DNA from: Pipra filicauda | Taxonomy: Eukaryota; Chordata; Aves; Passeriformes; Pipridae | Assembly (NCBI RefSeq): GCF_003945595.2 | Contig: NW_024104284.1 | Span: forward strand, 1,921,377 to 1,985,376 | Direction: 5' to 3' | Length of the DNA stretch: 64,000 bases | In this document: positions 39,301 through 50,900 of the stretch, one piece after another | How the letters are laid out: every line of letters begins with the position of its first letter | Position numbering within the stretch: position 1 is the stretch's first letter | Program-made: the position numbers and the translations under genes | Notes under the pieces: generated by a model | Told to the model about the DNA's origin: nothing | Database searches by the model: none | What the model saw: the letters and a program-made list of their open reading frames with translations, nothing else

Positions 39301-42300
39301 CTCTCAGAAAAATGAAAACCTCCATGATCTGACCCTCTGCTCTCGCCAGTGTGAGTCAGCGGATTGTCTAGGTGATGCTGGGAGCTCTGTGCTACAAGCT
39401 AAGAACACTTTCATGCAAGGTACAGCACAGCCTTCAGGCTACAGCACTTGGTAGCTCTCGGGTTGATCTGAAGAACCTAGACCAGCTCCAGCTGTCTATC
39501 TACCCAAATCTAGATCAAGACAGCTCTTTCCCTAGAGCAGATGCTTCTGAAAATATATAGCTAATTGCCCAAGAAAGCTGATAGAGTGCTCCAGAAATCT
39601 TTAAAAAGCTGAACAATTACAGGTTTTTTCTGAGATTTTATAAAGGGAGAGCTAAAGATACTGCCAGAGCACTTTATTTGAAGGCAATATCATACATTTA
39701 AATGCAGAAAGATAAGAATATGTAGCAGCCTGATGAATTTCAGTGCCTATGGAAGCTAAAATGGGACTATACTGCTGTCTGTTATTTAAGTGGTCTAGAT
39801 CCTACGCTAGATCTGACCCTGGAACAAAAAAACTAAAGAAACACCATTGCTAATACAATCTTACCTGATTCCAGATTGAAACCTATATTAATCAATTTTA
39901 CTGTACTGGCTCTTAGGTAGGGCTCAACTAGACTTCCTCTGAGCAGCTATATTTCAGTGTGAACCTAATACATACTTTTTCTCTGCTGTATATAACAAAA
40001 ACTGTCATATCAATTATGTCAGAAGCTTTTTCATATATCAATTGTTGCAGAACAGCAAGGAGCAATTTGAAGGCTGTTCCATTACACCTTTGTTTTCTGC
40101 CTCAGTTGTATGCCCATTTTATGCGGAATTCCTCACACTGCTGGCAGTAATGAGCAGTGAAATGGGTACACAGGAAAACAGCCACTTTTTAGTGGCAATT
40201 TAATACTGAGAAACCACTACATTTTTGGGAGATTGATACCAGTCCTTGCCCCCTAGAAATCAGAAACAACAGCATCTGGAGGACCCTGTTAAGACTGCAT
40301 CATTAATTTAAGGAATATTTTACTATTCACTGCATCAGCAGCAGGTTCAAATGCCTCATATCCAGCCCATAAGAAAGGAATTTAAATCTTAAGTATTATT
40401 CCATGTTTTTAGAAACATTTTGCCATTTATAAGGAAATATTTTTGAAGTTTAATAAGAGCTGGATTTTTATGTGCTTTTGTAGTACCATAGCTAAATAAC
40501 ATAAGCTGCCAAAATCTGTCATTTAACAGAGTATTGTTTATATTCTGAAATGCAGGTTAAAAATACTATGTCAAGAACTGGTCATAGTTTAATTACCTGG
40601 AGGACACAAATTTTCCAGTTATTTCAGTCTAGAATACAGTTCCAGAAATATGCCTAGAAAACAGTAAATTTTCCTGGGAAAGATTCAGTCAGCAGTGGTT
40701 TTTTACTCTTCAGCGTAGCCAGCCATGCAGATTGCTACAGGTCTTTCTTATAAACTCTGTGCTTCTGTTAATGTAAGATACATCTGTTCTATGATAATTT
40801 ACCAGCATAGTACTATCTGCAAAGTCTTCTTTGTAGATAGTAGACTCAGAATAGGGAGTTCCTTTTTTAATTCTTTTTCTCATAGTTTTTCTTGCTCTTC
40901 CTGATATTCCCTTGGCATTTTTATGCTTAATGTGTTGTGAAATCTAATCAATTGCAATAATTAAAACATAGTCTATGTGGAATGATGCATAACTTTAATT
41001 ACATAACAGTGTCTCAGACAAACAAAAGTTTTAGATTCTTACATTAGAAGAAACCAAACTACTGTACTTTGCTGTAATTTTTTTTCACCAAGAACAGACT
41101 CATGCTTATAGATGAAACAGATAAAACACTAAAAATTCCAGGCTTGATAGACTGGAATATACTGCTATTTTTTTACTAAAATAACTGGCAGACTTCAGGC
41201 TTGTGTGTTATGAGCATGTGAATGAATGGCTGGAACAAACATATAGATGGTTGTTTTCAATAAAACACCCTGGGTGGCAACTCTGAACAGGACAGTTTTG
41301 TGTTCAAGACCTATAAAATGCATGTAGTTTTAGCGATGTCACGTTCACTGACTCACCTCTTTTCTAGGATCTTTTGTGTGCTGGTGGATGTTTAGGCATA
41401 AAGTAAATTCCTCATGACAGAGTGAAATGCCAGTGTTTCCTAATTAAAATCAGTTTGATGACAATTGGGCAGATAAGTTCTTACAGTTTTCTTTTTTTAA
41501 TGAACAATGCATGTCAAGTAATTGGGTCCTGGTATTATACAGCTTTTTCCAATGCTGTTATTTACATTCTGATGCCAGCCCCAATGGGGCTCCATCAGCT
41601 TGACAGAAACTGCAAGCTCAACAATTCAGACCTCTGTCTTGTTCATTTGTTCTTTGAATTCTGAAAATATAATTACGCTATTGAGTACTTTAGAGAATTC
41701 AAGCCTGCATTAGCTATTTCACAGTGATTTCAGTGACATGGATAACCTAGTATACCTGATTTCAGCTTGTAGTTTTATTCCAGTGAAATCTGATACAGGC
41801 ACCTTTCACAGTTTGAAAGGCAATTATTGCTCTCTTATAGTGTTGCCCTTTGTCTGTTTCTGTCCTAGCTACAAGACATCACAAATTTCGTTAATTAGCC
41901 CTGCCCAGGTATGCAGTGTTATTGCCCTCATTCTTTACTAAGATTGTCTTCTTTTGCTGATATGGGTAGCAGAAATTTTAAAGGGATGTATAGCCGTCCT
42001 AAATAGGATAGATTAACCTAAGGATGTTTCTTGAATGGGCTATATGAAGAATGAAGACAGGTGGTCCACCAACTCACTTGGCAGGAGAAATTAACAGATC
42101 TTATTTCTCCAGTAAATATGGTTAAAAAAAAAAAAAGAGAGAGAGAGAGAGAGAATCAGCACTGGTAGGGAGAAATACAAATAAATATGTTTGGAATAAT
42201 TCGGAATATTAAAGGTGATACCTGTTCTGTACAATTAGTAGCTGAAAAAGGCCAAAGATAGCATATAAGTACAAGATGATGCCAAATACAGACCATCACA

Positions 42301-42599
42301 CCATGACCAATTTCAGTTTGTACTTAAAGAGCTGAATTTTTGATTAGTAACCCATAGATAAAACAAGTTTACTGATATTTTTCTCAAAGCTACAGTGGGG
42401 TGGCCTTTCCATCTCTGTAGCCATTATCACCACTGTGACCAATTTCTCTGCATACAACCTTCATACTTGCTTTCTGCTTAACTGCATTTCAGTCTTCTTC
42501 AGTGTTCCAGCAATTTTGTCAGACTTAGTGTGTTCTTGGAACATCACCAAGTGGATTTAACAGTACCATTTCTGAGAAATGAGAGTAAATGTTTTTATG
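36396..42599. other. KCNB2 intron, no gene seen
   Basis: No exon, RNA gene or transposon is recognised. The region is AT-rich with short chance frames. An A-run followed by a GA dinucleotide run lies at 42124-42154. Confidence 0.5.
42124..42154. repeat. Compound poly(A)-(GA)n microsatellite
   Basis: About 13 A residues are followed by about nine GA units. Confidence 0.9.
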
Positions 42600-44788
42600 A
42601 ATGAGCTTCAACTGAGCTTTAAAGTAAGGAAAGAGGTCAACAAAACCTCTGCCTTGGACTTCCAGAGGGCAGACTTTGGCCTGTTCAGAACACTGGTTCA
42701 GAGAGTTCAGAAACATTCTTAATAACAATGGGGTCCAGGAAGGCTGGACATACTTTTAGAAGGAAATCTTAAAGGCATAGGGACAAGCCCTCCCTATGTG
42801 TCAAAAGACAAGCTGGCAGGGAAGAAGATCACCCTGGCTGAACAGGGAGTTTTCATAGGAACTCAGGAAAAAAAGAGAGTATAACACCTTTGGAAGAAGA
42901 AGCAGGCAAGTCAGAAAGATTACAAGGATGTCATTAGGCCATGTAGAGATAAAATTAGAAAGGAGAAGGCTCAGCTAGAACTCAATCTGGCCATTGCTGT
43001 GAAAGATAATGAAAAGTGTTTTTATAAATACATCAACAACAGAAAGACGGATATGGAAAATCTCCATCCTTTATTGGATGCCGGAGGGAACATTGTCACC
43101 AAGGATGAGGAAAAGGCTGATGAACTTAATGTCTTCTTTGCCTCAGTCTTCAACAGAAAGACCGTTTATCCTCAGGGCAACTGGCCCCCTGAGCTGGTAG
43201 ACAGGGACAGGGAAAAGAATAAACCCTCTGCAATCCAGGAGGAATCAGTGACCTGCTGAGTCATTCACAAGTCTATAGGGCCAGATGGAATGCACCTGAG
43301 GATGCTGAAAGAACTGGCAGAAGAACTTGTCAAGCCACTCTCCATCATTTATCATCAGTCCTGGTTAACTGGGGAGGTCACAGATGGCTGGAGGTTGTCC
43401 AGTGTGACACCCATTTACAAGAAGGGTCAGAAGGATGATCCAGGGAACTACGGGCCTGTGAGCCTGACCTCAGTGCCAGGAAGGTTATGGAACAGATCAT
43501 CCTGAGTGTGATCACATGGCATGTACAGGACAACCAGGGGATCAGGCCCAGCCAGTAGAGGTTTAGGGAAGGCAAGTCGTGTTTGACCAACCTGATCTCC
43601 TTTTATGACCAGATGACCTGGTTCGTGGGTGAGGGAAAAGCTGTGGATGTTGTCTACCTGGATTTCAATAAAACCTTTGATACTGTCTCCCACAGCATTC
43701 TCCTGGAGAAAGTGGCAGCCCATGGCTTGGACAGGTGTACTCTTTGCTGAGTTAAGAACTAGTTTGATGTCCAGGCCTGGGTAGTGGTAGTGAAGGATAC
43801 TACATCCAGCTGGCATCCTGTCACTAGTGGGATTTCCCAAGGCTCAGTATTGAGGCCAATCCTGTTTAATATCTTCAACAATGATCTGGATGTAGGGATC
43901 GAGTGCTCCCTGAGTAAGTTTGCAGTCAGCACTATGTTGGATGGGAGTGTTGATCTGCTGGAGGGTAGAAAGGCTCTACAGAGGGATCTGGACAGGCTGG
44001 ATTGATGGGCTGAAGCCAACTGTATGAGGTTCAACAAGGCCAAGTGCCAGGTCCTGCACTTTGGCCAGAATCCCATATAGTGCTACAGGCTTGGGGAACA
44101 GTGGCTGGAAAGTGGTCAAGTGGAAAAGGACGTGGGAGTGCTGCTTAGCCGCCATTTGAGCACAAGCCAGTAGTGTGTCCAGGTCGTCAAAAGGCCAGTG
44201 GTATCATGACTTGGATCAGAAATAGTGTGGCCAGAAGGACGAGGGCAGTGATCGTCCCCCTGTACTCGGTGAGTACTGGTGAGGCCACACCTCAAGTGCT
44301 GTGTCCTATTCTGGGCCCCTCACTACGAAAGATGTTGAGGTGCTGGAGTGTGTCCAGAGAAGGTCAACAGAGCTGGTGATGGAACTGGAGCACAAGTCCT
44401 ATGAGGAGTGGCTGAGGGAGCTGGAGTTTTTCAACCTGGAGTAAAGGGGACTCAGGGGAGACCTCATCACTCTCTACAGCTACCTGAAAGGAGTTGGCAG
44501 CAAGGTGAGGGTTGGCCTCTTTTCCCAGGCAACTAGTGACAGGACAAGAGGAAATGGCCTCAAGCTGTGCCAGGGGAGGTTCAGCTTGGACATCAGGAAG
44601 AATTCCTTCACTGAAAGGGTTGTCAGGCATTGGAACAGGCTGCCTAGGGAATCACCATCCCTTGGTGTGTTCAAGAAATGACTAGCATGGCACTTAGTGG
44701 CATGGTGGCATTTGGTCAAAGGTTGGACTTGATGATCTTGGGGATATTTTCTGACCTTAATGTTTCTAAGATTCTATGATTCTATGAA
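42600..44788 (+). mobile_element. CR1 LINE, 5'-truncated, with decayed ORF2
   Basis: Translation gives successive CR1 ORF2 segments. First comes the linker after the endonuclease (ALDFQRADFGLFRTL, then KAQLELNLA and VKDNEKCFYKYI). Next is DELNVFFASVF, then the reverse-transcriptase blocks KSIGPDGMHLRML-like, SLTSVPGRLW and [19 protein letters not shown]. It ends with the CR1 3' end, whose last bases repeat ATTCTATG. In-frame stops (for example at 43257-43259) and frameshifts break the frame. The catalytic motif expected as FADDT reads FAVST at about 43918-43932, so both catalytic aspartates are lost. This is a dead copy of about 2.2 kb, whereas full-length CR1 is about 4.5 kb. It inserted in the same direction as KCNB2, about 0.8 kb before the exon. 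Confidence 0.93.
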
Positions 44789-45515
44789 AATAAGTAACAA
44801 AATTTATCAGAAAACCTATATCCTTAGGCAAATCAAAACTTCATTTCTAGGAAGCAATTTTGTACTTATGCATTTTAATAATGATAAGAAAAACTGAGTT
44901 CTCCTTCATACTACTTTCTTTTTAACATCTTGTTCTCAACCTAATTCAGGGCCAATGTCTTCAATTCTTGTAGCATCTGAAATTTTTTTAGATATGACAA
45001 TTAGGCAGGACTAGTCTCCTGAACATTGATTCTTGTTTATTCTTCTTAACTTTGACTTTCAGCTCGTAAATTTATGCTTGTCTAGAAAGGTGTGCACTAT
45101 GTAGTACTAAATTAACAGCTTAAACACAGTCATTCCCAATCAATTCTCTGCACTGTGTAAAGTTTTACATAATTACAATTAATGCAGAAAATTAAAAATG
45201 TTCATCACATTAGCAGGAACTATATATTCACTTGGTAACATGCAATAATAAATATCACCTCCTACTGTAATTTTGAAATGGTAAGACCAGTCATGGCTTG
45301 CTTTCTGAAATGAATTGGTTTACTGCAGGCAGTAAAGCAATCAGGTTTTGACCATGTTTAAGATGATTCTAATGTTTTCTCTCTGTGCAAAATTCAAAAA
45401 AATAAAAAAAATAATAAATGTAGCAGCCAAAGCAGCTTCCACCATTCTGTGTTTATTTGACACATGCACATTTGAAAGGATTTAAGCAAGCCCTGACAAG
45501 TACATTTCTATCAGT
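44789..45515. other. KCNB2 intron immediately before the last exon
   Basis: Unique AT-rich intronic sequence with no repeat or exon seen. Confidence 0.6.
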
Positions 45516-45547
45516 CTAACCAAAATATTGTTTATTTTGTTTTACAG
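45516..45547 (+). promoter_or_regulatory. Branch point and 3' splice site of last KCNB2 intron
   Basis: A consensus branch-point CTAAC (45516-45520, branch A at 45519) lies 28 nt before the intron end. It is followed by a T-rich tract and TTTTACAG, with the AG at 45546-45547. Coding homology to the Kv2 family begins at the very next base in phase 0 (ATT TTG GCC, Ile-Leu-Ala), which fixes the exon start. Confidence 0.93.
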
Positions 45548-47710
45548 ATTTTGGCCATTGTATCCATTCTGTTCATCGTACTGTCCACTATTGCTTTGTC
45601 TCTTAACACATTGCCAGAGCTGCAAGAAATAGATGAATTTGGGCAGCCAAATGACAACCCTCAGCTAGCGCACGTTGAAGCTGTGTGTATTGCTTGGTTT
45701 ACCATGGAGTACCTTTTGCGTTTTCTGTCCTCACCAAATAAGTGGAAGTTCTTCAAAGGCCCATTAAATGTCATTGACTTACTGGCTATCTTGCCATACT
45801 ATGTCACCATTTTCCTCACGGAGTCCAATAAAAGTGTCCTGCAGTTCCAAAACGTCAGACGTGTGGTTCAGATATTTCGTATTATGAGGATCCTAAGGAT
45901 TCTTAAGCTTGCCAGACATTCAACAGGCCTTCAGTCTTTAGGTTTTACACTCAGGCGGAGTTACAATGAATTAGGCTTGTTGATATTATTTTTAGCCATG
46001 GGAATAATGATATTTTCGAGTCTTGTATTCTTCGCTGAAAAGGATGAGGATGCTACAAAATTTACAAGTATCCCTGCATCATTCTGGTGGGCAACAATCA
46101 CTATGACTACTGTAGGATATGGTGACATTTATCCTAAGACCTTATTAGGTAAAATAGTTGGAGGACTTTGCTGTATCGCTGGAGTGCTGGTCATAGCCCT
46201 GCCCATACCAATTATTGTGAACAATTTCTCAGAGTTTTATAAGGAGCAGAAAAGACAGGAGAAGGCAATTAAGAGGAGAGAAGCACTTGAGCGAGCTAAA
46301 AGAAATGGCAGTATTGTCTCCATGAATCTTAAAGATGCCTTTGCTCGCAGCATGGAAATGATAGATGTAGCAGTAGATTCAGGTAAGCTTGGAGAAGCAG
46401 TCAGTCCAAAGGAGACATCTGATGACAACCACCTCTCCCCAAGCCGGTGGAAATGGGCCAGAAGGACAATGTCTGAAACAAGCTCAAACAAGTCTTATGA
46501 GAACAAGTACCAAGAAGTTAGTCAACAAGACTCCCATGAGCAATTAAACAATGCTGCAGCATCCTCCAGCCCTCAGCACCTCAGTGCCCAAAAACTGGAG
46601 ATGTTGTATAATGAAATTACTAAAACTCAGTCTCAGCCTAACCTTAATGCTGGTTACCAAGACCAGTCTGCAAAGCCACCCATGTATGAAGAAGAAATAG
46701 AAATGGAAGAAGTTTCAGGTCAGAGAGATCCGTTACCAACTGGACCTGCGGACATCATAACGGACATGAGAAGCACATCCAGTATCGACAGTTTTGCCAG
46801 TTGTGCAACTGACTTCACAGAAACAGAGAGGTCTCCCCTCTCTCTGTTTCCTGGCTCTCACTTGCAAATGAGATTTCCAACTGATACTGTTAACCTGGAA
46901 GAAAACCAAAGAGCGAGAAGTTCTCAGTTTATACCATTTGCAAAAGACAGAGGATTTTCTCCAACTGACATCACCTTTGACTATAATCCAATCAACAGAG
47001 CTGTTATCAGTGATGGCAGTGGGTCCCAAACTGTTTTACATGGTCATTTGCATTTTGACACTTCCATGGAAAGCCCCAAAAGTTCCCTGAAAGGTAGCAA
47101 CCCATTAAAATCTAGATCCCTTAAAGTTAATTTTAAAGACAATAGAGGTGGTGCTCCACAAACTCCACCAAGCACGGCAAGGCCACTGCCAGTGATAGCA
47201 GGAGCAGACTTCACACAGGCCACCCCCCAGCACATCAGCACCATTCTCCTAGAAGAAAATTCCCCACAGGGTGAACGACCTGTACTTGGTGCTGATGCGT
47301 CTGCACTTTGTCAGGGACCTGTTAAAAGATCATCCCCTCTCTTTCCCAAGCAAAAGATTTTCACTTTCCCTTCAAAAGAGAGAAGGAGCTTCACTGAAAT
47401 AGACACTGGAGAAGAAGAAGAGTTTATGGAGTTACATGGTATGAAACATGAAAAACAACAGGATATCAAGACAAATTGCTGTGGGGATAAACACAGTGAC
47501 AGCAACAATTTAACAGAGGAGCCACAGGTCAGCTCTTCACCCAAAAGCTTGAGCCACAACTGTACTCAAGACATTTACCATGCTGTGGGTGAGGTAAAGC
47601 CAGACAGTAACCAAGAAGGTCACAAAATGGAAAACCATTTGTTTGCCCCAGAAATTCATTCAAGTCCAGGAGAAACTGGTTATTGTCCCACACGTGAAAC
47701 TAGCATGTGA
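45548..47710 (+). CDS. KCNB2: KCNB2 last coding exon (Kv2.2 potassium channel)
   Basis: This exon encodes the C-terminal 720 residues of a delayed-rectifier voltage-gated K+ channel subunit of the plasma membrane. Exon residues 1-21 form S1, 43-61 S2, 73-90 S3, 103-122 S4 (spaced Arg/Lys in [20 protein letters not shown]), 142-163 S5, and 173-186 the pore helix. The filter TVGYGD is at 188-193 (46109-46126), and S6 at 202-226 has the Kv2-type PIP gate motif. A cytoplasmic tail of about 490 residues follows, Ser/Thr/Glu-rich and probably disordered, with a proximal restriction and clustering motif ([12 protein letters not shown]) at 46772-46840. The S1-S2 loop reads [18 protein letters not shown], which I recall as Kv2.2; Kv2.1 has LQSLDEFGQSTDNPQ. 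About 190 N-terminal residues (T1 domain) lie on an upstream exon outside the window. There is no ATG at the 5' end because this is an internal splice boundary. The frame is intact with no missing key residue. The stop is TGA at 47708-47710. Confidence 0.97.
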   Translation: MLAIVSILFIVLSTIALSLNTLPELQEIDEFGQPNDNPQLAHVEAVCIAWFTMEYLLRFLSSPNKWKFFKGPLNVIDLLAILPYYVTIFLTESNKSVLQFQNVRRVVQIFRIMRILRILKLARHSTGLQSLGFTLRRSYNELGLLILFLAMGIMIFSSLVFFAEKDEDATKFTSIPASFWWATITMTTVGYGDIYPKTLLGKIVGGLCCIAGVLVIALPIPIIVNNFSEFYKEQKRQEKAIKRREALERAKRNGSIVSMNLKDAFARSMEMIDVAVDSGKLGEAVSPKETSDDNHLSPSRWKWARRTMSETSSNKSYENKYQEVSQQDSHEQLNNAAASSSPQHLSAQKLEMLYNEITKTQSQPNLNAGYQDQSAKPPMYEEEIEMEEVSGQRDPLPTGPADIITDMRSTSSIDSFASCATDFTETERSPLSLFPGSHLQMRFPTDTVNLEENQRARSSQFIPFAKDRGFSPTDITFDYNPINRAVISDGSGSQTVLHGHLHFDTSMESPKSSLKGSNPLKSRSLKVNFKDNRGGAPQTPPSTARPLPVIAGADFTQATPQHISTILLEENSPQGERPVLGADASALCQGPVKRSSPLFPKQKIFTFPSKERRSFTEIDTGEEEEFMELHGMKHEKQQDIKTNCCGDKHSDSNNLTEEPQVSSSPKSLSHNCTQDIYHAVGEVKPDSNQEGHKMENHLFAPEIHSSPGETGYCPTRETSM

Positions 47711-47955
47711 CTAGTTACAGAAGCAATAAAAATACCTTTTCATAAAACACTGTTAGTAATGCCTATGAACTAAAACATGGAAAGCCTCAACAAAAGTGCA
47801 TAAAATGTTATTTTTGCATGGCATGAAGAGTTGTTTAGTTTAAATACTGTTTAATTTAAAAAAAAAAAAGACTGCTTTTTGTAACAAACTGAAAAAAAAC
47901 GGAAAAAATTACTCAAGAATGGTGAATAAAATAAAGAGAGCTCTGTTAGGAGCCA
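47711..47955 (+). other. KCNB2: KCNB2 proximal 3' UTR
   Basis: This stretch follows the stop codon directly. Poly(A) signals AATAAA occur at 47725-47730, 47925-47930 and 47930-47935. The last two overlap and are followed by a GT-containing stretch, so cleavage near 47945-47955 is plausible. The end is inferred; a longer UTR using signals at 48571-48576, 49029-49034 or 49252-49257 cannot be excluded. Confidence 0.55.
47925..47935 (+). terminator. Overlapping double poly(A) signal
   Basis: Two overlapping AATAAA hexamers (47925-47930 and 47930-47935) lie about 215 nt after the KCNB2 stop. They are the best candidate for the proximal cleavage signal. Confidence 0.5.
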
Positions 47956-50900
47956 GTGTTCTGCAACATCTGACATTTTTGATCCTTTCACTTACGATTG
48001 TAGACAGGTTTTGAACTCTTTTAACTTTTTTTTTCTTGGTTACAATGAATTTTAGAATTTGCACATGAAAGGATGAAATGTCAATGCATGCATTCATAAA
48101 GATGTGAAACAAGGTGCTTTGAGCTTGCAAAATGCATATATTTGTAAATAGTTGGGGGTTGGGGGTACAGCTACTGTTAAAAAGGATTTATGGAAAAAGC
48201 ATTTCCTGGGACACAGGTACTTCCTTCACAGCGTGCTGCCTGGAGGTTTTGTACAGACTTATGTTGCAAAATTGCAACTTCTACTTAAAGCATCTCACGT
48301 ATTTTGCTTTCTGTTAAAAAGCTCATGAGTATATCTGTTAATTAATGACTACAGTATTTTAGTTTATCTGTGCTGTAAATCATGATAGTTTTTTTATTTG
48401 CATAACTTCAGTTATTGCATTTGTCAGTTTAATTAATGGTCCTGAGGAAAAGCAAAGATTTAATGACCAGAACTTGAAGCATTGGATATTTTTATAGAAA
48501 ACTGCCAACATTTCATAACTGAAGAAAAAGTTCCATTTTAAAATTTACACACCATAGTTATTTCTGTGGCAATAAATAGTGCCAAATGGCTATACAGATA
48601 TATACAAAAGTTTTCAATCTCTTGGAATATAATTTGGTATTAAAAAATATTTTCCACGTTCACTTTTTTTCCTTTGATTTAACACTTTTTGCTTCTACGT
48701 GGTTTTTGAGCTCTTTCCTTTTGTTTTACGTGCATTGCTCATACTTCAGTAATGGCAATGTTGTTGAAGCCACTGTGGTGTGAGGACGTAAGAGACAAGT
48801 TTTGTAGGGGGAAGTGGTACCTTTTGTTGTTATGAATCATATAGCTGAAGAAAAACAGGCTTCAAGTATATGTGATTTGCCCCAGGTCTTCCACACCCCA
48901 AAGCTTGTCTGTGGTTTTGAGTTCAGTGATTTGAACTGACAGAAGATATCACTTGACTCACCAACTTTGCCTCAACCCATCCTTCCATTGTTGTTCCAAA
49001 TTGGAGTATAGGCTTTCTGCTATACTTAAATAAAGGAAAATGTCAATCATTCCACTGACAACTACCAAAGCATCTTTGGTTTCTCTGACTTCTCCAGCTT
49101 TGTAAAAGAAAGATGCTGAACCAAAGCCTTCATTACAAAGTACCCCTCAAACTGCTGTCTGAAAAAAAGCTATTTTTTATTTTATCCAGCATCCTTAGCT
49201 TCCTATGCTATAATATAAAAAAAACTTACAGATTGCTTTAATTCCCAAAATAATAAAAAACTTATTCAATTCATGAATTCTAATCGTAAGCAAACGTATG
49301 CAGTTACACAGGCCCATCCTGCAAAATATTCCCCTTTTTTTTTCTTAGGAAGCCTTAAAAGCACTTTAGACCAACCAATGCATGGTTTGGAACATCAGGC
49401 TTCTACTTACCATAGTGGATCTAGGTTAATTTTTACTCATCTGTCATTTTCTGTCACTTAAATAAGTAGCAACCAGGCACCTAATGCATTTAATGTAAAG
49501 GAGCAATCATTTTTCTTGCAACATTGCCCTTTGATTGAAATGGCTGGACTGATGTCACAGACCTCACTCAAGCCAGCCCCATGGAAAAGAGGCAAGTTTG
49601 AAGAGCCCCAAAATAAGGATCCTGGTGACTGGGCCTAACAATGAGCACAGCACTATCATTTGGTTAAAAAAACCCGTTTTCTATATTTCCATAAGTTTTC
49701 TAATGTCTGTAACAAGGTAATATTGAACTGTCTCTTCAGTCATTTGAATATCTGGGAATATAATGAGGTTTTTTCAACAATATCTGGTCATTAATTCTCA
49801 AAATAATTTTTTTCTTTAGTTGCAGTTCATTGCAACTTGTTGCTGCATTCAGTTTTGTGTATTTATATGGCATTCTGCGTAACATTTTTCAATCATGTTG
49901 TCTCACTGTCCCAAAATTTAGCTCTTGATATTTTATAGTCATTAATCTTCTATATTTATTTTTTAGTTCCTGGATATTTTCGGTGACTGAAACCAAATGC
50001 CAGTCAATTTTTATATGCCTGAAGTGTTGGTTTGTATTTTCTATGTGCAGTTTTATGAAACCACATGGGCCTGTTCAACTGCCTTTACATCCTAGTGAAC
50101 TATTGAAGTCCAAATTAAGACCAAATGGGACCTGGTTCCGTACTCTGGATCCACAGAAAATTCTCTTTCAAGACAATGATGGTGTTCTGGCAAGATTGAG
50201 GTTTGTGTCCTTCTTCTCCCAGGTGACCCTTACACTTTGGAAAAGCCCCCCTCGGACCTGTGCCACTTGATGGAAAGGGAGGAGTCCAGCCATAGGGATC
50301 ACATTGCAGGAACAGATTTGATTCCTTAAGCTCTTCTGAGCTAAACTTTATGCAAAGTTTATTCTGCCCTATTAAAATCACTAAAAATTCAAAAGTGGTA
50401 AAATTAAGGCCTCAATTCTTGTGCAGATGAATTTCCCCTCAAACCAATGGGAGTCAGTGGAAAAAGAGACTGACTGAAATATAAATGAGGATGGCAAAAC
50501 TCTCTCCCTCTTGATGAAAATCAACAGGAGCTTTAACTATATAAATCAGATGAAAGACCAGGCCCTTATTGGCCACTGTATTTTAAATGTTTTCAGAGAA
50601 GCACATTTATTTTGAAGCAAAAGAAATATAATTCACTTCATTAACAGATGATTTTTATTTTTTTTTTTTAAAATCTTGGAAGCAAAGTGATTGAGCTTTG
50701 GAAGTACTTTTGGTATAATTTCATTAAATACTTTTGACTATGCTGAATACTATTTCCAGAAGCACAGTTTTAGACATATAGTTTTTCCAGTCTTGACTGC
50801 ATGTACAGGATCCCATTTCTGGATACCTAGCTCGTGCATAATTCCTGATTAAAACATCTACTTGAGCAGTTGCAGGACTGGACTTAGATTTCAATCCAGT

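Noticed and set aside
42999..44379. Several + strand frames as host genes
   Set aside because: They are pieces of CR1 ORF2 interrupted by stops and frameshifts.
45551..47710. KCNB2 frame read as starting at a TTG codon at 45551
   Set aside because: It is a spliced internal exon. Homology starts at 45548 directly after a consensus acceptor, and the real start codon is on an upstream exon outside the window.
45548..47710. Assignment to KCNB1 (Kv2.1)
   Set aside because: The S1-S2 loop and C-terminal tail read like Kv2.2 ([32 protein letters not shown]). The paralog differs at several of these positions as I recall it.
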